64,000 nt of DNA. Origin: PALSA-1004 sp963829085 (GTDB lineage Bacteria; Pseudomonadota; Gammaproteobacteria; Burkholderiales; SG8-41). The position numbers and the translations under genes were made by a program. The notes beneath the pieces are model-generated. The model worked only from the letters and a program-made list of their open reading frames with translations, was not told the DNA's origin and ran no database searches. The DNA lies in assembly GCA_963829085.1 (NCBI GenBank), contig CAWHHJ010000014.1:1-64000 (forward strand), read 5' to 3'. Below, piece by piece: positions 35,686-43,857 of this stretch (position 1 is the stretch's first letter; every line of letters begins with the position of its first letter).

Positions 35686-36812
35686 ACCCGCTGCGCAGCT
35701 TACTCGGCCGCTGGCGGGCGCCCGCCTGTAGCACCGCGCAGTCGCATGTCGCCCGCGGGAAAGAACTAAGCGCTGAAGGGCATCACGCGCAAGCAGCAGC
35801 GGCGTTTCGCGACGCGATCGCTTTGGATGCGGACTGCGCCGAGGCTCATTACGGGCTCGGCCTTGCCCTGCGCGACCAGCAGCAACTTGGAGCCGCACTT
35901 AACAGCTATCGGCGGGCGACCGAGCTTGCGCCCGACCACATTGAAGCGCACAACAACATGGGCGCACTGCTGCAATTGCAGGGCGACTTGAACGGCGCGC
36001 TTACAAGTTACCGCCGGGCCGTCAGCTTAAAGCCCCCTTTCACTCAGCCGTATCTGAATCTCGGCCGTCTGTGCGAATCAATAGGGCAATTACAAGATGC
36101 CAGCGATTGCTATCGCGCGGCAATCTCAGCCGGCGTCGACACGGACACTTTCGGCCATCTGCTCAATGCGGCGACCGGAGTGACCACCGGCCGCGCACCC
36201 GCCGCATACGCACGCACCGTGTTTGACAATTTCGCAGCGGATTTCGATCGCCGCCTGGTCGATGATCTCGGCTATCGCATCCCGCAGATCCTTGCCGAGC
36301 GAGTGAAGGCGCTGATTCCCGATGTCAAGCTGCGCGTCCTTGATCTCGGCTGCGGTACGGGCTTGTGCGGTGTGCAGCTGCAAGGAAGGTGTGAACGACT
36401 CACGGGAGTGGATGTGTCGCCCGCAATGCTCGCGCGCGCCAGCGCTCACGGCATTTATGATGATGTTTGCGAGATGGACGTGACTGACTATCTGCGCACC
36501 GCCCCATCGTCGCACTACAATGTGGTGCTGGCCGCTGATGTCTTCGTTTATATCGGCGATCTGGCGCGCGTCTTCATGGATGTTTCGCGAGTGCTCAAAG
36601 CCGGTGGCGTATTTGGATTTTCAGTCGAACAAGCGGCTGGCGAACGCGATTTCGTGCTGCAGCCGGTCGGCCGCTTCGCTCAGTCGGTCGCATACATTCG
36701 AAGATTGTGCAGCGCGAACGGCTTAGTGGAGTCTGAGTCGTTTGCGCAAACGATACGCGGCGATCCGGCCACGACAGCGCCCGGCTGCGTATTTCTGCTC
36801 TCGAAACTCTGA
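35682..36812 (+). CDS. TPR repeat SAM-dependent methyltransferase
   Basis: 376 residues. Three to four TPR units (about 25-160; AEAHYGLGLALRDQQQLGAA, IEAHNNMGALLQLQGDLNGA, TQPYLNLGRLCESIGQLQDA) are followed by a class I methyltransferase: motif I VLDLGCGTGLCG near 220, then GVDVSPAMLARA and VLAADVFVYIGDL. Substrate unknown; the TPRs suggest a protein substrate or partner. Start overlaps moeB (ATGA). Confidence 0.85.
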   Translation: MNPLRSLLGRWRAPACSTAQSHVARGKELSAEGHHAQAAAAFRDAIALDADCAEAHYGLGLALRDQQQLGAALNSYRRATELAPDHIEAHNNMGALLQLQGDLNGALTSYRRAVSLKPPFTQPYLNLGRLCESIGQLQDASDCYRAAISAGVDTDTFGHLLNAATGVTTGRAPAAYARTVFDNFAADFDRRLVDDLGYRIPQILAERVKALIPDVKLRVLDLGCGTGLCGVQLQGRCERLTGVDVSPAMLARASAHGIYDDVCEMDVTDYLRTAPSSHYNVVLAADVFVYIGDLARVFMDVSRVLKAGGVFGFSVEQAAGERDFVLQPVGRFAQSVAYIRRLCSANGLVESESFAQTIRGDPATTAPGCVFLLSKL

Positions 36813-36813
36813 C

Positions 36814-37254
36814 TTACCGCGTCATATCCAGATCGTTGTCTGTTTGCTGAACCGGTGCTGCGCCGACAGGTTTTGCCGTCGTGTTCGCGTTGACTGCTTG
36901 CGCAGGGCCTGCTGGTAAACCGCGCGCAATCTCAGGAGCGGCAGCCCGCGCGATAGCGGGTGCAACAGCCGACGACGGAGCCACACCTCCTGACAGGAGT
37001 TCTTCGAGGTCTTTGACCATCTGTTCCATGTTCGGCAGGCCGCGTCCCAGGCATTGCACGAGTAGACGCGACGGATAGTTCTGCAGCGATGCGGCACGAC
37101 CTACCGACCGTAGTCGCGCTGCACTTTCGAGCGCCGGACCGAGGTAGGTGCCCTTGAATCCCGCCTTCATGCCTTCGACCGCATCGATGATCGCCTGCTG
37201 CGAACGGGCAACGCCGATCAGAATCTCGGCGAGTTGCTGCGTCGTGATACTCAT
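36814..37254 (-). CDS. Conserved hypothetical protein
   Basis: 146 residues, no family recognised. The N-terminal two thirds look helical (QQLAEILIGVARSQQAIIDA, MEQMVKDLEELLSGG), and the last 50 residues are rich in Ala, Pro and Thr and probably disordered. A conserved-looking patch GTYLGPALESAARLRSVGRAA is basic. No signal or membrane segment. Follows slmA on the same strand, 31 bp downstream, and converges with the methyltransferase with 1 bp between stops. Confidence 0.65.
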   Translation of the reverse strand: MSITTQQLAEILIGVARSQQAIIDAVEGMKAGFKGTYLGPALESAARLRSVGRAASLQNYPSRLLVQCLGRGLPNMEQMVKDLEELLSGGVAPSSAVAPAIARAAAPEIARGLPAGPAQAVNANTTAKPVGAAPVQQTDNDLDMTR

Positions 37255-37285
37255 GAGAAGGTCTCCCTTTGCAGTTAAGTATCCG

Positions 37286-37861
37286 TCATGCAGCTAACAG
37301 CGCGAGCCATTGCTCGGACCAGTATTGCATCGGATCACGCTTGAAGCCGCTCTTGGCGAACTGGTGCCAGCGTCCGGTCACAAAGCTCATGATGATGTTG
37401 GCGCGCGCCGACGGGTCTGTCATCGCCGGCAACTCGTTCTGGCTCGCCGCAAAGCGCAGCGCCTGCTTGAACGTCGCTTCAACACGGTCGTGCAACTGGT
37501 TGATGCGCTGCTGCAGGCGCGCATTCTCATGTACCAGCGCGTCCCCGATCAGCACGCGCGTCATGCCGCGGTTTTTCTGCGCGAAGCTTAGCAGCATGGC
37601 AGTAATCGCCTCGAGCTGTTTGATGCCGCTTTTTTCTTCGCTGGTGAGTTTATTGATGAGACCGAACAGTGTTTCCTCGATGAATTCGATCAAACCTTCG
37701 AACATCTGCGCTTTGCTTGCAAAATGCCGATACAGCGCGGCTTCCGACACATCCAGCTTGGCCGCGAGAGCAGCCGTGGTGATTTTTTCCGACGCCGGCG
37801 CTTCCAGCATCTGCGCGAGCGTCTGCAATATTTGCAACTTTCGGTCGACCCGTTTGGCCAT
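37286..37861 (-). CDS. slmA: Nucleoid occlusion factor SlmA (TetR family)
   Basis: 191 residues. DNA-bound SlmA blocks FtsZ assembly over the chromosome. N-terminal HTH: ITTAALAAKLDVSEAALYRHF ASK, followed by MFEGLIEFIEETLFGLINKL and the C-terminal GRWHQFAKSGFKRDP typical of SlmA. Start at 37861 has a GGGGGAG ribosome-binding site; an upstream in-frame ATG at 37975 is rejected. Follows the HAD gene by 20 bp. Confidence 0.92.
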   Translation of the reverse strand: MAKRVDRKLQILQTLAQMLEAPASEKITTAALAAKLDVSEAALYRHFASKAQMFEGLIEFIEETLFGLINKLTSEEKSGIKQLEAITAMLLSFAQKNRGMTRVLIGDALVHENARLQQRINQLHDRVEATFKQALRFAASQNELPAMTDPSARANIIMSFVTGRWHQFAKSGFKRDPMQYWSEQWLALLAA

Positions 37862-37881
37862 GCAGCTCCCCCCTGTCTCTT

Positions 37882-38527
37882 TTAATTTAGCTGCCACGCG
37901 AGGCGTGGCAGCTGCAACAGATTTTTGACGCTGAAGTCGACGTACGCGGGCACACGCATGGCACGTGCAACCCACACGGTCGACATGCCGAGTTTTTTAG
38001 CGGTTTTAAGATTGGCGAGCGTATCCTCGACCATGATGCAGGCGTCGGCGCGCACGCGATGCCTGCGAAAAAGTTTGAGAAACCCGTAGCTGTCCGGTTT
38101 CGGTCGGTAGCCGGTGCGCTCGATGCAGAATACGTCGTCGAACAAATCCGCAATGCCGAGCGCATCAATGACCGCGCTCGCGTAATGCACGGGTGCATTC
38201 GAGAATACTATTTTGCGGCCCGGCAGGCGCCTCAAGGTCAGTCGGAGTCCGGGCTCGCGCAAAACGATTTTCTCGAGCGTCGGAAAATCATGCGTCGCCT
38301 GCAGGAAATGGCGCGGATCTGTCGCATGATTACGCATGAGTCCGATCAGCGTAGCGCCATAGCGCTGCCAATAGTGCCGCCGTAGCATCGCCTGCTCCTG
38401 CTTCGTCCAGCCCCAGGTGCGTCTGCAGATACGCGTTCATTGCCGTATTGATGCTGGGAAAGATATGCGGCGTCGCGTTGTGCAGCGTATTGTCCAGATC
38501 GAATACCCATACCCGGTTGAATTTCAT
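37882..38527 (-). CDS. HAD family hydrolase, pyrimidine 5'-nucleotidase type (frame break near 38397)
   Basis: The N-terminus VWVFDLDNTLHNATPHIF carries the DxDN nucleophile motif, and the rest, VFSNAPVHYASAVIDALG, KPDSYGF and MVEDTLANLKTAKKLG, carries motifs II-IV. An extra base at about 38397 separates GLDEA from EQAMLRRHYWQRYG. Restored 214 residues. Closest to SSM1/YjjG-like pyrimidine nucleotidases. Lies between argB and slmA, a frequent betaproteobacterial neighbourhood. Confidence 0.87.
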
Positions 38528-38551
38528 GCCTGCGTCGGATCGGCGAGCGGC

Positions 38552-39439
38552 TCAACGCCGCTTGATCAATGTGCCCACCCCTTCGCTCGTGAGGATCTCC
38601 AGCAGCACCGCATGCTCGACGCGCCCGTCGATGATGTGGCATGAGTTAACGCCGTTTTTTACCGCTTCAAGCGCGGAGCCGATCTTCGGCAGCATGCCGC
38701 CCGAAATCGTGCCGTCGGCAAACAACTCATCGATGCGTTTCGCGGTCAGGCCGGTAAGCAGGTTGCCGCTCTTATCGAGCACGCCCGGGATGTTGGTCAG
38801 CACAACGAGCTTTTCCGCCTTCAGAATTTCAGCGAGCTTGCCTGCCACGAGATCGGCGTTGATGTTGTATGACTCGCCGTCCTTGCCCACTCCCACCGGC
38901 GCGATCACCGGAATGAAGTTTTGTGACGCCAGCAGGCGGACAATTTCCGGGTCGATCGACTCGACTTCGCCGACCTGGCCGATGTCGATGAGCTCATGCG
39001 GGTTTTCAGCGCCGCGCATCATCATCTTGCGGGCACGGATCAATGGGCCGTCGGTACCCGACAGGCCGACTGCGCGGCCGCCGTGCTGATTGATAAGATT
39101 CACGATATCAGTGTTGACCTGGCCGCCCAGCACCATCTCGACGACATCCATCGTTTCCGCGTCCGTCACGCGCATGCCCTGCACAAACTCACCCTTCTTG
39201 CCGACTTTTCTGAGCTGATCGTCGATCTGCGGGCCGCCGCCATGGACAATCACGGGATTGATACCTATGAGCCTCAGCAGCACGACGTCGCTGGCAAAAC
39301 TATGCTTGAGTTTTTCTTCCGTCATCGCGTTGCCGCCGTACTTGATGACGATCGTCTTGCCATGAAAGCGCTGAATATATGGGAGCGCTTCAGCCAGTAT
39401 TTTTGCTTTGAGCTCGGCTGTCGTACCGGTCAGTGCCAT
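38552..39439 (-). CDS. argB: Acetylglutamate kinase
   Basis: Second step of arginine synthesis. 295 residues with the amino-acid kinase fold: VIKYGGNAM, VIVHGGGPQI, LSGTDGPLIRARK, GMLPKI and DGRVEHAVLLEIL. 24 bp upstream of the HAD gene on the same strand. Confidence 0.96.
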   Translation of the reverse strand: MALTGTTAELKAKILAEALPYIQRFHGKTIVIKYGGNAMTEEKLKHSFASDVVLLRLIGINPVIVHGGGPQIDDQLRKVGKKGEFVQGMRVTDAETMDVVEMVLGGQVNTDIVNLINQHGGRAVGLSGTDGPLIRARKMMMRGAENPHELIDIGQVGEVESIDPEIVRLLASQNFIPVIAPVGVGKDGESYNINADLVAGKLAEILKAEKLVVLTNIPGVLDKSGNLLTGLTAKRIDELFADGTISGGMLPKIGSALEAVKNGVNSCHIIDGRVEHAVLLEILTSEGVGTLIKRR

Positions 39440-39488
39440 GCGCGATGAGAAGGAAAGTAAACGCTGACTATTCTACACGCGCGGACAA

Positions 39489-39522
39489 CAAAAAAGGCGA
39501 CGGCCCCGAGGCCCATCGCCTT
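39489..39522 (-). terminator. Rho-independent terminator after hsp20
   Basis: On the minus strand a GC-rich stem (AAGGCGATGGGCC against GGGCCGTCGCCTT with one mismatch) is followed by six or more T. It lies 20 bp past the hsp20 stop and separates it from argB. Confidence 0.85.
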
Positions 39523-39541
39523 AATTACGTCTAGCCGAAGA

Positions 39542-39967
39542 TTACTGAATCGTAATGCGCTTCGCCGCGACAGGTGCTTTCTTGCTCAGCTTCAGCTCGA
39601 GAATGCCGTCAGCGTATTTCGCTTCCGTCGCTTGCTCGTCGATTTCCTGATCGAGCGTAAAGGCACGGTACACCTTGCCGTAATACCTCTCGGCCCGCAG
39701 GACTTTTTCGCCGTCCTTTGCTTGTCTCTCGTTTTTGATTTCGGCGCTGATTTCAACTTCATTGCCGTCGACTGCAACGTTGATGTCTTCCTTGTTGACG
39801 CCCGGGATCTCCGCGCGCACAACATAACCATTATCATTTTCGGTCACGTCGACCCGCAGCGGCGCCGCTGCTACGTTTTGATCATAGCTCGCTGGACCCA
39901 CCAGGAAGCCCCGGATGAGGTCATCGAACGCGCGATCAAACGTATTGAAACGTACAATGTTTGCCAT
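39542..39967 (-). CDS. Hsp20/alpha-crystallin small heat-shock protein
   Basis: 141 residues. ATP-independent holdase. Alpha-crystallin domain from about 37 to 130: LRVDVTENDNGYVVRAEIPG, ERYYGKVYRAFTL, and AKYADGILELKLSKK. The C-terminal I-x-I tail is ITIQ-like. An AGGAG site precedes the ATG. A sigma32-type promoter lies upstream and a terminator downstream, so it is a single-gene unit. Confidence 0.95.
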   Translation of the reverse strand: MANIVRFNTFDRAFDDLIRGFLVGPASYDQNVAAAPLRVDVTENDNGYVVRAEIPGVNKEDINVAVDGNEVEISAEIKNERQAKDGEKVLRAERYYGKVYRAFTLDQEIDEQATEAKYADGILELKLSKKAPVAAKRITIQ

Positions 39968-40015
39968 TTGTTTCTCCTGTCATTAAATGCAATGGGCGCT
40001 AGGCCCTTGCATGCT

Positions 40016-40043
40016 ATGTGGGTATTCGGATCGGAATTTCAAG
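40016..40043 (-). promoter_or_regulatory. Predicted sigma32 (RpoH) promoter of hsp20
   Basis: On the minus strand CTTGAAA (40043-40037) and CCCACAT (40022-40016) are separated by 14 bp, close to the sigma32 consensus CTTGAAA-N(12-17)-CCCCATNT. The -10 lies 48 bp ahead of the hsp20 ATG, giving a leader of about 40 bp. Confidence 0.8.
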
Positions 40044-40131
40044 ACGTCTTTTCCACGGCTGCCCTGCTTGTCGAGGACGCGCAAACGCCGTAAATTGCGC
40101 CAACGCCTGAAAAATCAAGACTGCCCCTGAG

Positions 40132-40692
40132 ATGTCCGGCGACGATACTTTCGAGCAGCACCGCAGTTATCTATTGCGTTACGCCGTGCTGCAGCTCGGC
40201 GACCACGACCAGGCGGAAGACGCGGTACAGGAAACGCTGCTTGCGGCTTATGCCGGCCGAGAGAAGTTTGCCCGAACATCCTCGGTGAAGACGTGGCTCA
40301 CAGGGATCCTCAAGCACAAGATCATCGACGTCATACGCCGCAAATCGCGCGAGCAGACACTCAGCGCCGATGATGACGACGTCGAATCGGGAGTGGTCGA
40401 TGCAATGTTCAAAGCCGATGGCCACTGGCAGCACATGCCAGCCAATTGGGGTGACCCCGCGCAAGCGCTGGAAAGCCGCAACTTCTGGCAGATCTTCGAA
40501 CTTTGCTCAAAACTCATGCCCGAGCGCACCGCCCGCGTGTTCATGCTGCGCGAGGTCATGGAGCTCACGACGGAGGAGATTTGTCAGGAACTCGCTATCA
40601 CGCCGACAAACCTCTGGGTGATGCTGCATCGCGCACGGCTGAGTCTGCGTGAATGTCTGGAGATCAAGTGGTTTGGCGGCACAAAAACGTGA
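40132..40692 (+). CDS. ECF-type RNA polymerase sigma factor
   Basis: 186 residues. Region 2 (LLRYAVLQLGDHDQAEDAVQETLLAAYAG ... VKTWLTGILKHKIIDVIRRK, written in two parts) and region 4 (MPERTARVFMLREVMELTTEEI, ITPTNLWVMLHRARLSLRECL) are present; region 3 is replaced by an acidic linker. The next gene encodes a zinc anti-sigma-like protein, the usual pairing. The regulated stress is unknown. Divergent from hsp20. Confidence 0.92.
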   Translation: MSGDDTFEQHRSYLLRYAVLQLGDHDQAEDAVQETLLAAYAGREKFARTSSVKTWLTGILKHKIIDVIRRKSREQTLSADDDDVESGVVDAMFKADGHWQHMPANWGDPAQALESRNFWQIFELCSKLMPERTARVFMLREVMELTTEEICQELAITPTNLWVMLHRARLSLRECLEIKWFGGTKT

Positions 40693-40762
40693 ACCACATC
40701 TCGCCACCGACATGGGCCTTTTGTACGCGTGTCCGGCCAATCCGAATATTTCTTGATTGTGT

Positions 40763-40948
40763 ATGCTGTCCTGCCGTGAAGTAACCGAACTATTGTCTCA
40801 AGCGCAGGAGCGCCCGCTCGGTTTCTTTGAACACGCCGGGGTTCGTCTGCACTTGCTGATATGCCGCGGATGCACAAATTTCCGCCGGCAGCTCGACTTC
40901 ATTCGCATGGCGATACGTCGCAGACGCGATGACGGAGATGCCACTTGA
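40763..40948 (+). CDS. Zinc-finger (zf-HC2) putative anti-sigma factor
   Basis: 61 residues, MLSCREVTELLSQAQERPL then HLLICRGCTNFRRQL. The H-x3-C-x2-C set with the early cysteine matches the anti-sigma zinc domain. No membrane segment, so it would act in the cytoplasm, perhaps as a redox- or metal-sensing partner of the preceding sigma factor. A TTG two codons earlier could also start it. Confidence 0.82.
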   Translation: MLSCREVTELLSQAQERPLGFFEHAGVRLHLLICRGCTNFRRQLDFIRMAIRRRRDDGDAT

Positions 40949-40960
40949 GATTGACTGCCG

Positions 40961-41425
40961 TTAGCTCTTTCCTCCAGCGGACGGCGGTGTGCTGCGCACG
41001 TCGACGCTAACCGGCAATGTTGACTTCGTGCCTTTCGAGTCCTGGACAGTGAGCGTTATCTGCAGTCGATCCCCCACCCGCAACGGGTGTTTGATGTCGA
41101 CCAGCATCAAATGATAACCGCCGGGCCCCAGTTTGACGGTCTGATGCGCCGGTAGATCAAGCCGCGCAACGGGCCGCATTTTCATTACGCCGCCATCCAT
41201 GCTCATGTTGTGCAATTCCGCTTTGTCAGCGGCGGAGGTGTCCGCGGCGATGAGCGTTGCCGGAACGTTCGCGGTGATGTCGAAATAGGCTGCGGCTACG
41301 CTCTGACCGGGTACTGTGGGCCGCGACCATGCGTTGGCGACTGTGGCGACGTCGGCTGCATGCGCAAACGAGACGGTAGAGCATAGCAGCGCTGCGGCCG
41401 AGACGGATCTGCGTAACGAGTACAT
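40961..41425 (-). CDS. PCu(A)C family periplasmic copper chaperone
   Basis: 154 residues with signal peptide (cleavage near AHA-AD). The copper signature H-x10-M-x21-H-x-M is complete: H72, M83, H105, M107. Family members pass Cu(I) to SCO or directly to oxidase CuA, consistent with the oxidase cluster at 6-15 kb, though the gene is separate from it. Convergent to the anti-sigma gene with 12 bp between stops. Confidence 0.92.
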   Translation of the reverse strand: MYSLRRSVSAAALLCSTVSFAHAADVATVANAWSRPTVPGQSVAAAYFDITANVPATLIAADTSAADKAELHNMSMDGGVMKMRPVARLDLPAHQTVKLGPGGYHLMLVDIKHPLRVGDRLQITLTVQDSKGTKSTLPVSVDVRSTPPSAGGKS

Positions 41426-41489
41426 GCGGCATCTCTGGTAAGTGCATGCATTGTTTCAAGCCCACGCCGGTAACGCAACTATGCTTTGT

Positions 41490-41495
41490 TATAAT
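41490..41495 (+). promoter_or_regulatory. TATAAT -10 hexamer immediately upstream of dacC
   Basis: A consensus TATAAT lies only 17 bp before the dacC ATG. I see no good -35 at 17 bp. If it is used, the leader is about 10 nt with no ribosome-binding site. Confidence 0.5.
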
Positions 41496-41512
41496 GGGAA
41501 TTTCCGCGCGCG

Positions 41513-42658
41513 ATGCGAAGTCTTCTTTTTCTGTTGTCACTCGGCCTCGGCGCTGGTTTAGCTGACTCAGCCGTCGCACAATCGAACGCATCGATTCCGC
41601 CGGCCCCCGCCATCGCAGCCCGCTCATTCCTGCTCATCGACTACTACAGTCAGCAGTCACTGGCCGGTAAATCTCCCGACGAGCGCATCGAGCCCGCCTC
41701 GCTCACGAAGCTGATGACGGCTTATTTGACATTCGCTGCCTTGAAACAGAAACGGATCGAACTGACGCAGCCAGTGCCGGTTTCACCGCAAGCGGCGAAG
41801 GCCGAAGGCTCCCGCATGTTCATCGAGCCGCGCAAGCCGGTTACCGTCGAAGAATTGATGCGCGGCATGATCGTACAATCCGGCAATGACGCCTGCGTTG
41901 CGCTGGCCGAATTGATTGCCGGCAGCGAAGAAGCGTTTGCTCATATGATGAACCAGCAGGCGCAACGGCTTGGCATGAAATCGACGAACTTCATGAACTC
42001 GACCGGGATGCCCAATCCGCAGCACTATTCGACGGCGCATGATCTTGCGCTGCTGGCGGTCGCGATCATCCACGACTACCCCGAGTATCACCCTTTGTAT
42101 TCAATGAAAGAATATCGATACAACAACATTACGCAGGCCAACCGCAATCGGCTGCTGTGGTCTGACCCGACAGTCGATGGCATGAAAACCGGCTATACGG
42201 AAAACGCAGGCTATTGTCTCATTGCATCTGCGAAGCGGGCGGAACGCAGATTGGTGTCGGTAGTGCTCGGCACGCCTTCCGAATCGGCGCGCGCAGCGGA
42301 AAGCCAGAAGCTGCTCAACTATGGCTTTCAATTCTATGATAGCGTCAAACTGTATCAAAAGAACCAGCCGGTCGCTAATCTGCAGATCTGGAAGGGCAGC
42401 AGCAATACCGTGAACGCGGGATTTCTTGACGACCTCTATGTGAGCGTTCCTAAAGGTCAAGCGGACAAGGTAAAGGCCAGTCTCGCCAGCCAGCAACCGC
42501 TGCTGGCGCCGGTGAGTGCAGGGCAGAAAATCGGTGTCATGAAATTGACCATAGACGGCAAACCGTACAGCGAGATACCGGTCGTGGCCCTCGAAAACGT
42601 TGCGCCCGCTGGCATGTTCGGCAGCGGTTGGGATTCATTCAGACTCTTGTTCAAGTGA
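41513..42658 (+). CDS. dacC: D-alanyl-D-alanine carboxypeptidase (PBP5/6 type)
   Basis: Trims the fifth D-Ala of muropeptides in the periplasm. Signal peptide to about 22; catalytic S63-x-x-K66 (PASLTK), S123-G-N125, and K225-T-G (DGMKTGYTEN); C-terminal domain with an amphipathic end for membrane contact. 381 residues, normal. Start 17 bp after a TATAAT with no clear ribosome-binding site. Followed by dat, ybeD, lipB and lipA as in many betaproteobacteria. Could equally be named dacA. Confidence 0.93.
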   Translation: MRSLLFLLSLGLGAGLADSAVAQSNASIPPAPAIAARSFLLIDYYSQQSLAGKSPDERIEPASLTKLMTAYLTFAALKQKRIELTQPVPVSPQAAKAEGSRMFIEPRKPVTVEELMRGMIVQSGNDACVALAELIAGSEEAFAHMMNQQAQRLGMKSTNFMNSTGMPNPQHYSTAHDLALLAVAIIHDYPEYHPLYSMKEYRYNNITQANRNRLLWSDPTVDGMKTGYTENAGYCLIASAKRAERRLVSVVLGTPSESARAAESQKLLNYGFQFYDSVKLYQKNQPVANLQIWKGSSNTVNAGFLDDLYVSVPKGQADKVKASLASQQPLLAPVSAGQKIGVMKLTIDGKPYSEIPVVALENVAPAGMFGSGWDSFRLLFK

Positions 42659-42665
42659 GGTGACC

Positions 42666-43529
42666 GTGGCTAGCGAAATCGTATATCTCAATGGCGACTT
42701 CATGCCGCTTGGCGAAGCACGCGTTCCCGTGCTCGATCGCGGTTTCATCTTCGGTGATGGCGTCTACGAAGTGGTGCCTGTGTATTCGAGAAATCCGTTT
42801 CGACTGAGCGAGCACCTGCGGCGATTGCAGCATAGTCTTGATGGGATCCGTCTTGTCAATCCGATGACTGATGCGGAGTGGACACGGCTCACGCACGAAA
42901 TTATTGCGCGCAATGCAGGCGACGATCAGTCTATTTACTATCAGGTTACGCGCGGCGCCGCCAAGCGCGCGCATGAATTTCCAGCCAATGTTAAACCCAC
43001 CGTATTCATGATGAGCAATCCGCTCGTCACGCCGGCGCGCGAACAGGTCGACAAAGGTGTCGCTTGCATCACGGCGACCGATTTTCGCTGGCTCAAGTGC
43101 GATCTCAAATCAGTATCGCTGCTCGGCAATTGCCTCTTGAAGCAGATGGCTGTAGACGCCGGCGCCGCCGAAGTCGTTATGTTCCGCGATGGCTATTTGA
43201 CTGAAGCGTCCGCCAGCAATGTATTCATCGTGCGCGGCGGCGTGCTCATCGCGCCGCCAAAAAATCATCTCATCCTGCCGGGCATCACTTACGATGTGGT
43301 GATCGAAATTGCCACTGCGAACAAGATTCCACTTGAGCTGCGCGAAGTGACAGAGCAAGAAGTCAAAGCCGCTGACGAGCTGTGGATTACCTCGTCCACG
43401 AAGGAAGTGCTTGCTGTAACGACGCTCGACGGCAAAGCGGTCGGCAGCGGCAAGCCCGGCGCGGTTTTTCGCACCATGCACTCGCTCTACCAGGACTATA
43501 AGCAGACGGTGATGCGCCGCGCCGCATAA
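42666..43529 (+). CDS. D-amino acid aminotransferase (class IV)
   Basis: PLP fold type IV enzyme interconverting D-alanine and D-glutamate; 287 residues from a GTG with a GAGG site. LDRGFIFGDGVYEVVPV near 23-39 and the PLP lysine K148 in CDLKSVSLLGN, then LTEASASNVFIV. It could supply D-amino acids for wall synthesis, next to the carboxypeptidase gene. A branched-chain aminotransferase is less likely because of the D-AAT pattern CDLKS. Confidence 0.88.
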   Translation: MASEIVYLNGDFMPLGEARVPVLDRGFIFGDGVYEVVPVYSRNPFRLSEHLRRLQHSLDGIRLVNPMTDAEWTRLTHEIIARNAGDDQSIYYQVTRGAAKRAHEFPANVKPTVFMMSNPLVTPAREQVDKGVACITATDFRWLKCDLKSVSLLGNCLLKQMAVDAGAAEVVMFRDGYLTEASASNVFIVRGGVLIAPPKNHLILPGITYDVVIEIATANKIPLELREVTEQEVKAADELWITSSTKEVLAVTTLDGKAVGSGKPGAVFRTMHSLYQDYKQTVMRRAA

Positions 43530-43546
43530 CTCTCTGCATCTGCCCT

Positions 43547-43819
43547 ATGTCAGGCCGGGAAAACGCATCGCTCATCGAATACCCGTGCGAGTTTCCACTC
43601 AAGATCATGGGACATACGCGCGCCGGTTTTGCGCAGGCCGTGCTCGAAATCGTGCAGCGCCACGCACCGGACTTCGATGGCGCTTCTATGGGCATGAAAG
43701 CGAGCAAGCACGGCAAGTATCTGAGTGTTACCTGCACCATCAACGCTACTTCGCGCGCGCAGCTCGACGCGCTGTATCGCGAGTTGTGCGATCACCCGAT
43801 GGTGGTGATGGTTCTGTGA
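43547..43819 (+). CDS. ybeD: DUF493/YbeD family protein
   Basis: 90 residues: IEYPCEFPLKIMGHTRAGFA, VSVTCTI-like SVTCTINATS and ALYRELCDHPMVVMVL, the ferredoxin-like YbeD pattern. Placed between the D-aminotransferase and lipB, as widely conserved in proteobacteria. Function uncertain; family structure suggests an ACT-like regulatory domain. Confidence 0.9.
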   Translation: MSGRENASLIEYPCEFPLKIMGHTRAGFAQAVLEIVQRHAPDFDGASMGMKASKHGKYLSVTCTINATSRAQLDALYRELCDHPMVVMVL

Positions 43820-43857
43820 TCTCACAGCCAGTCGATATGTCCAGCGAACAATGAACA

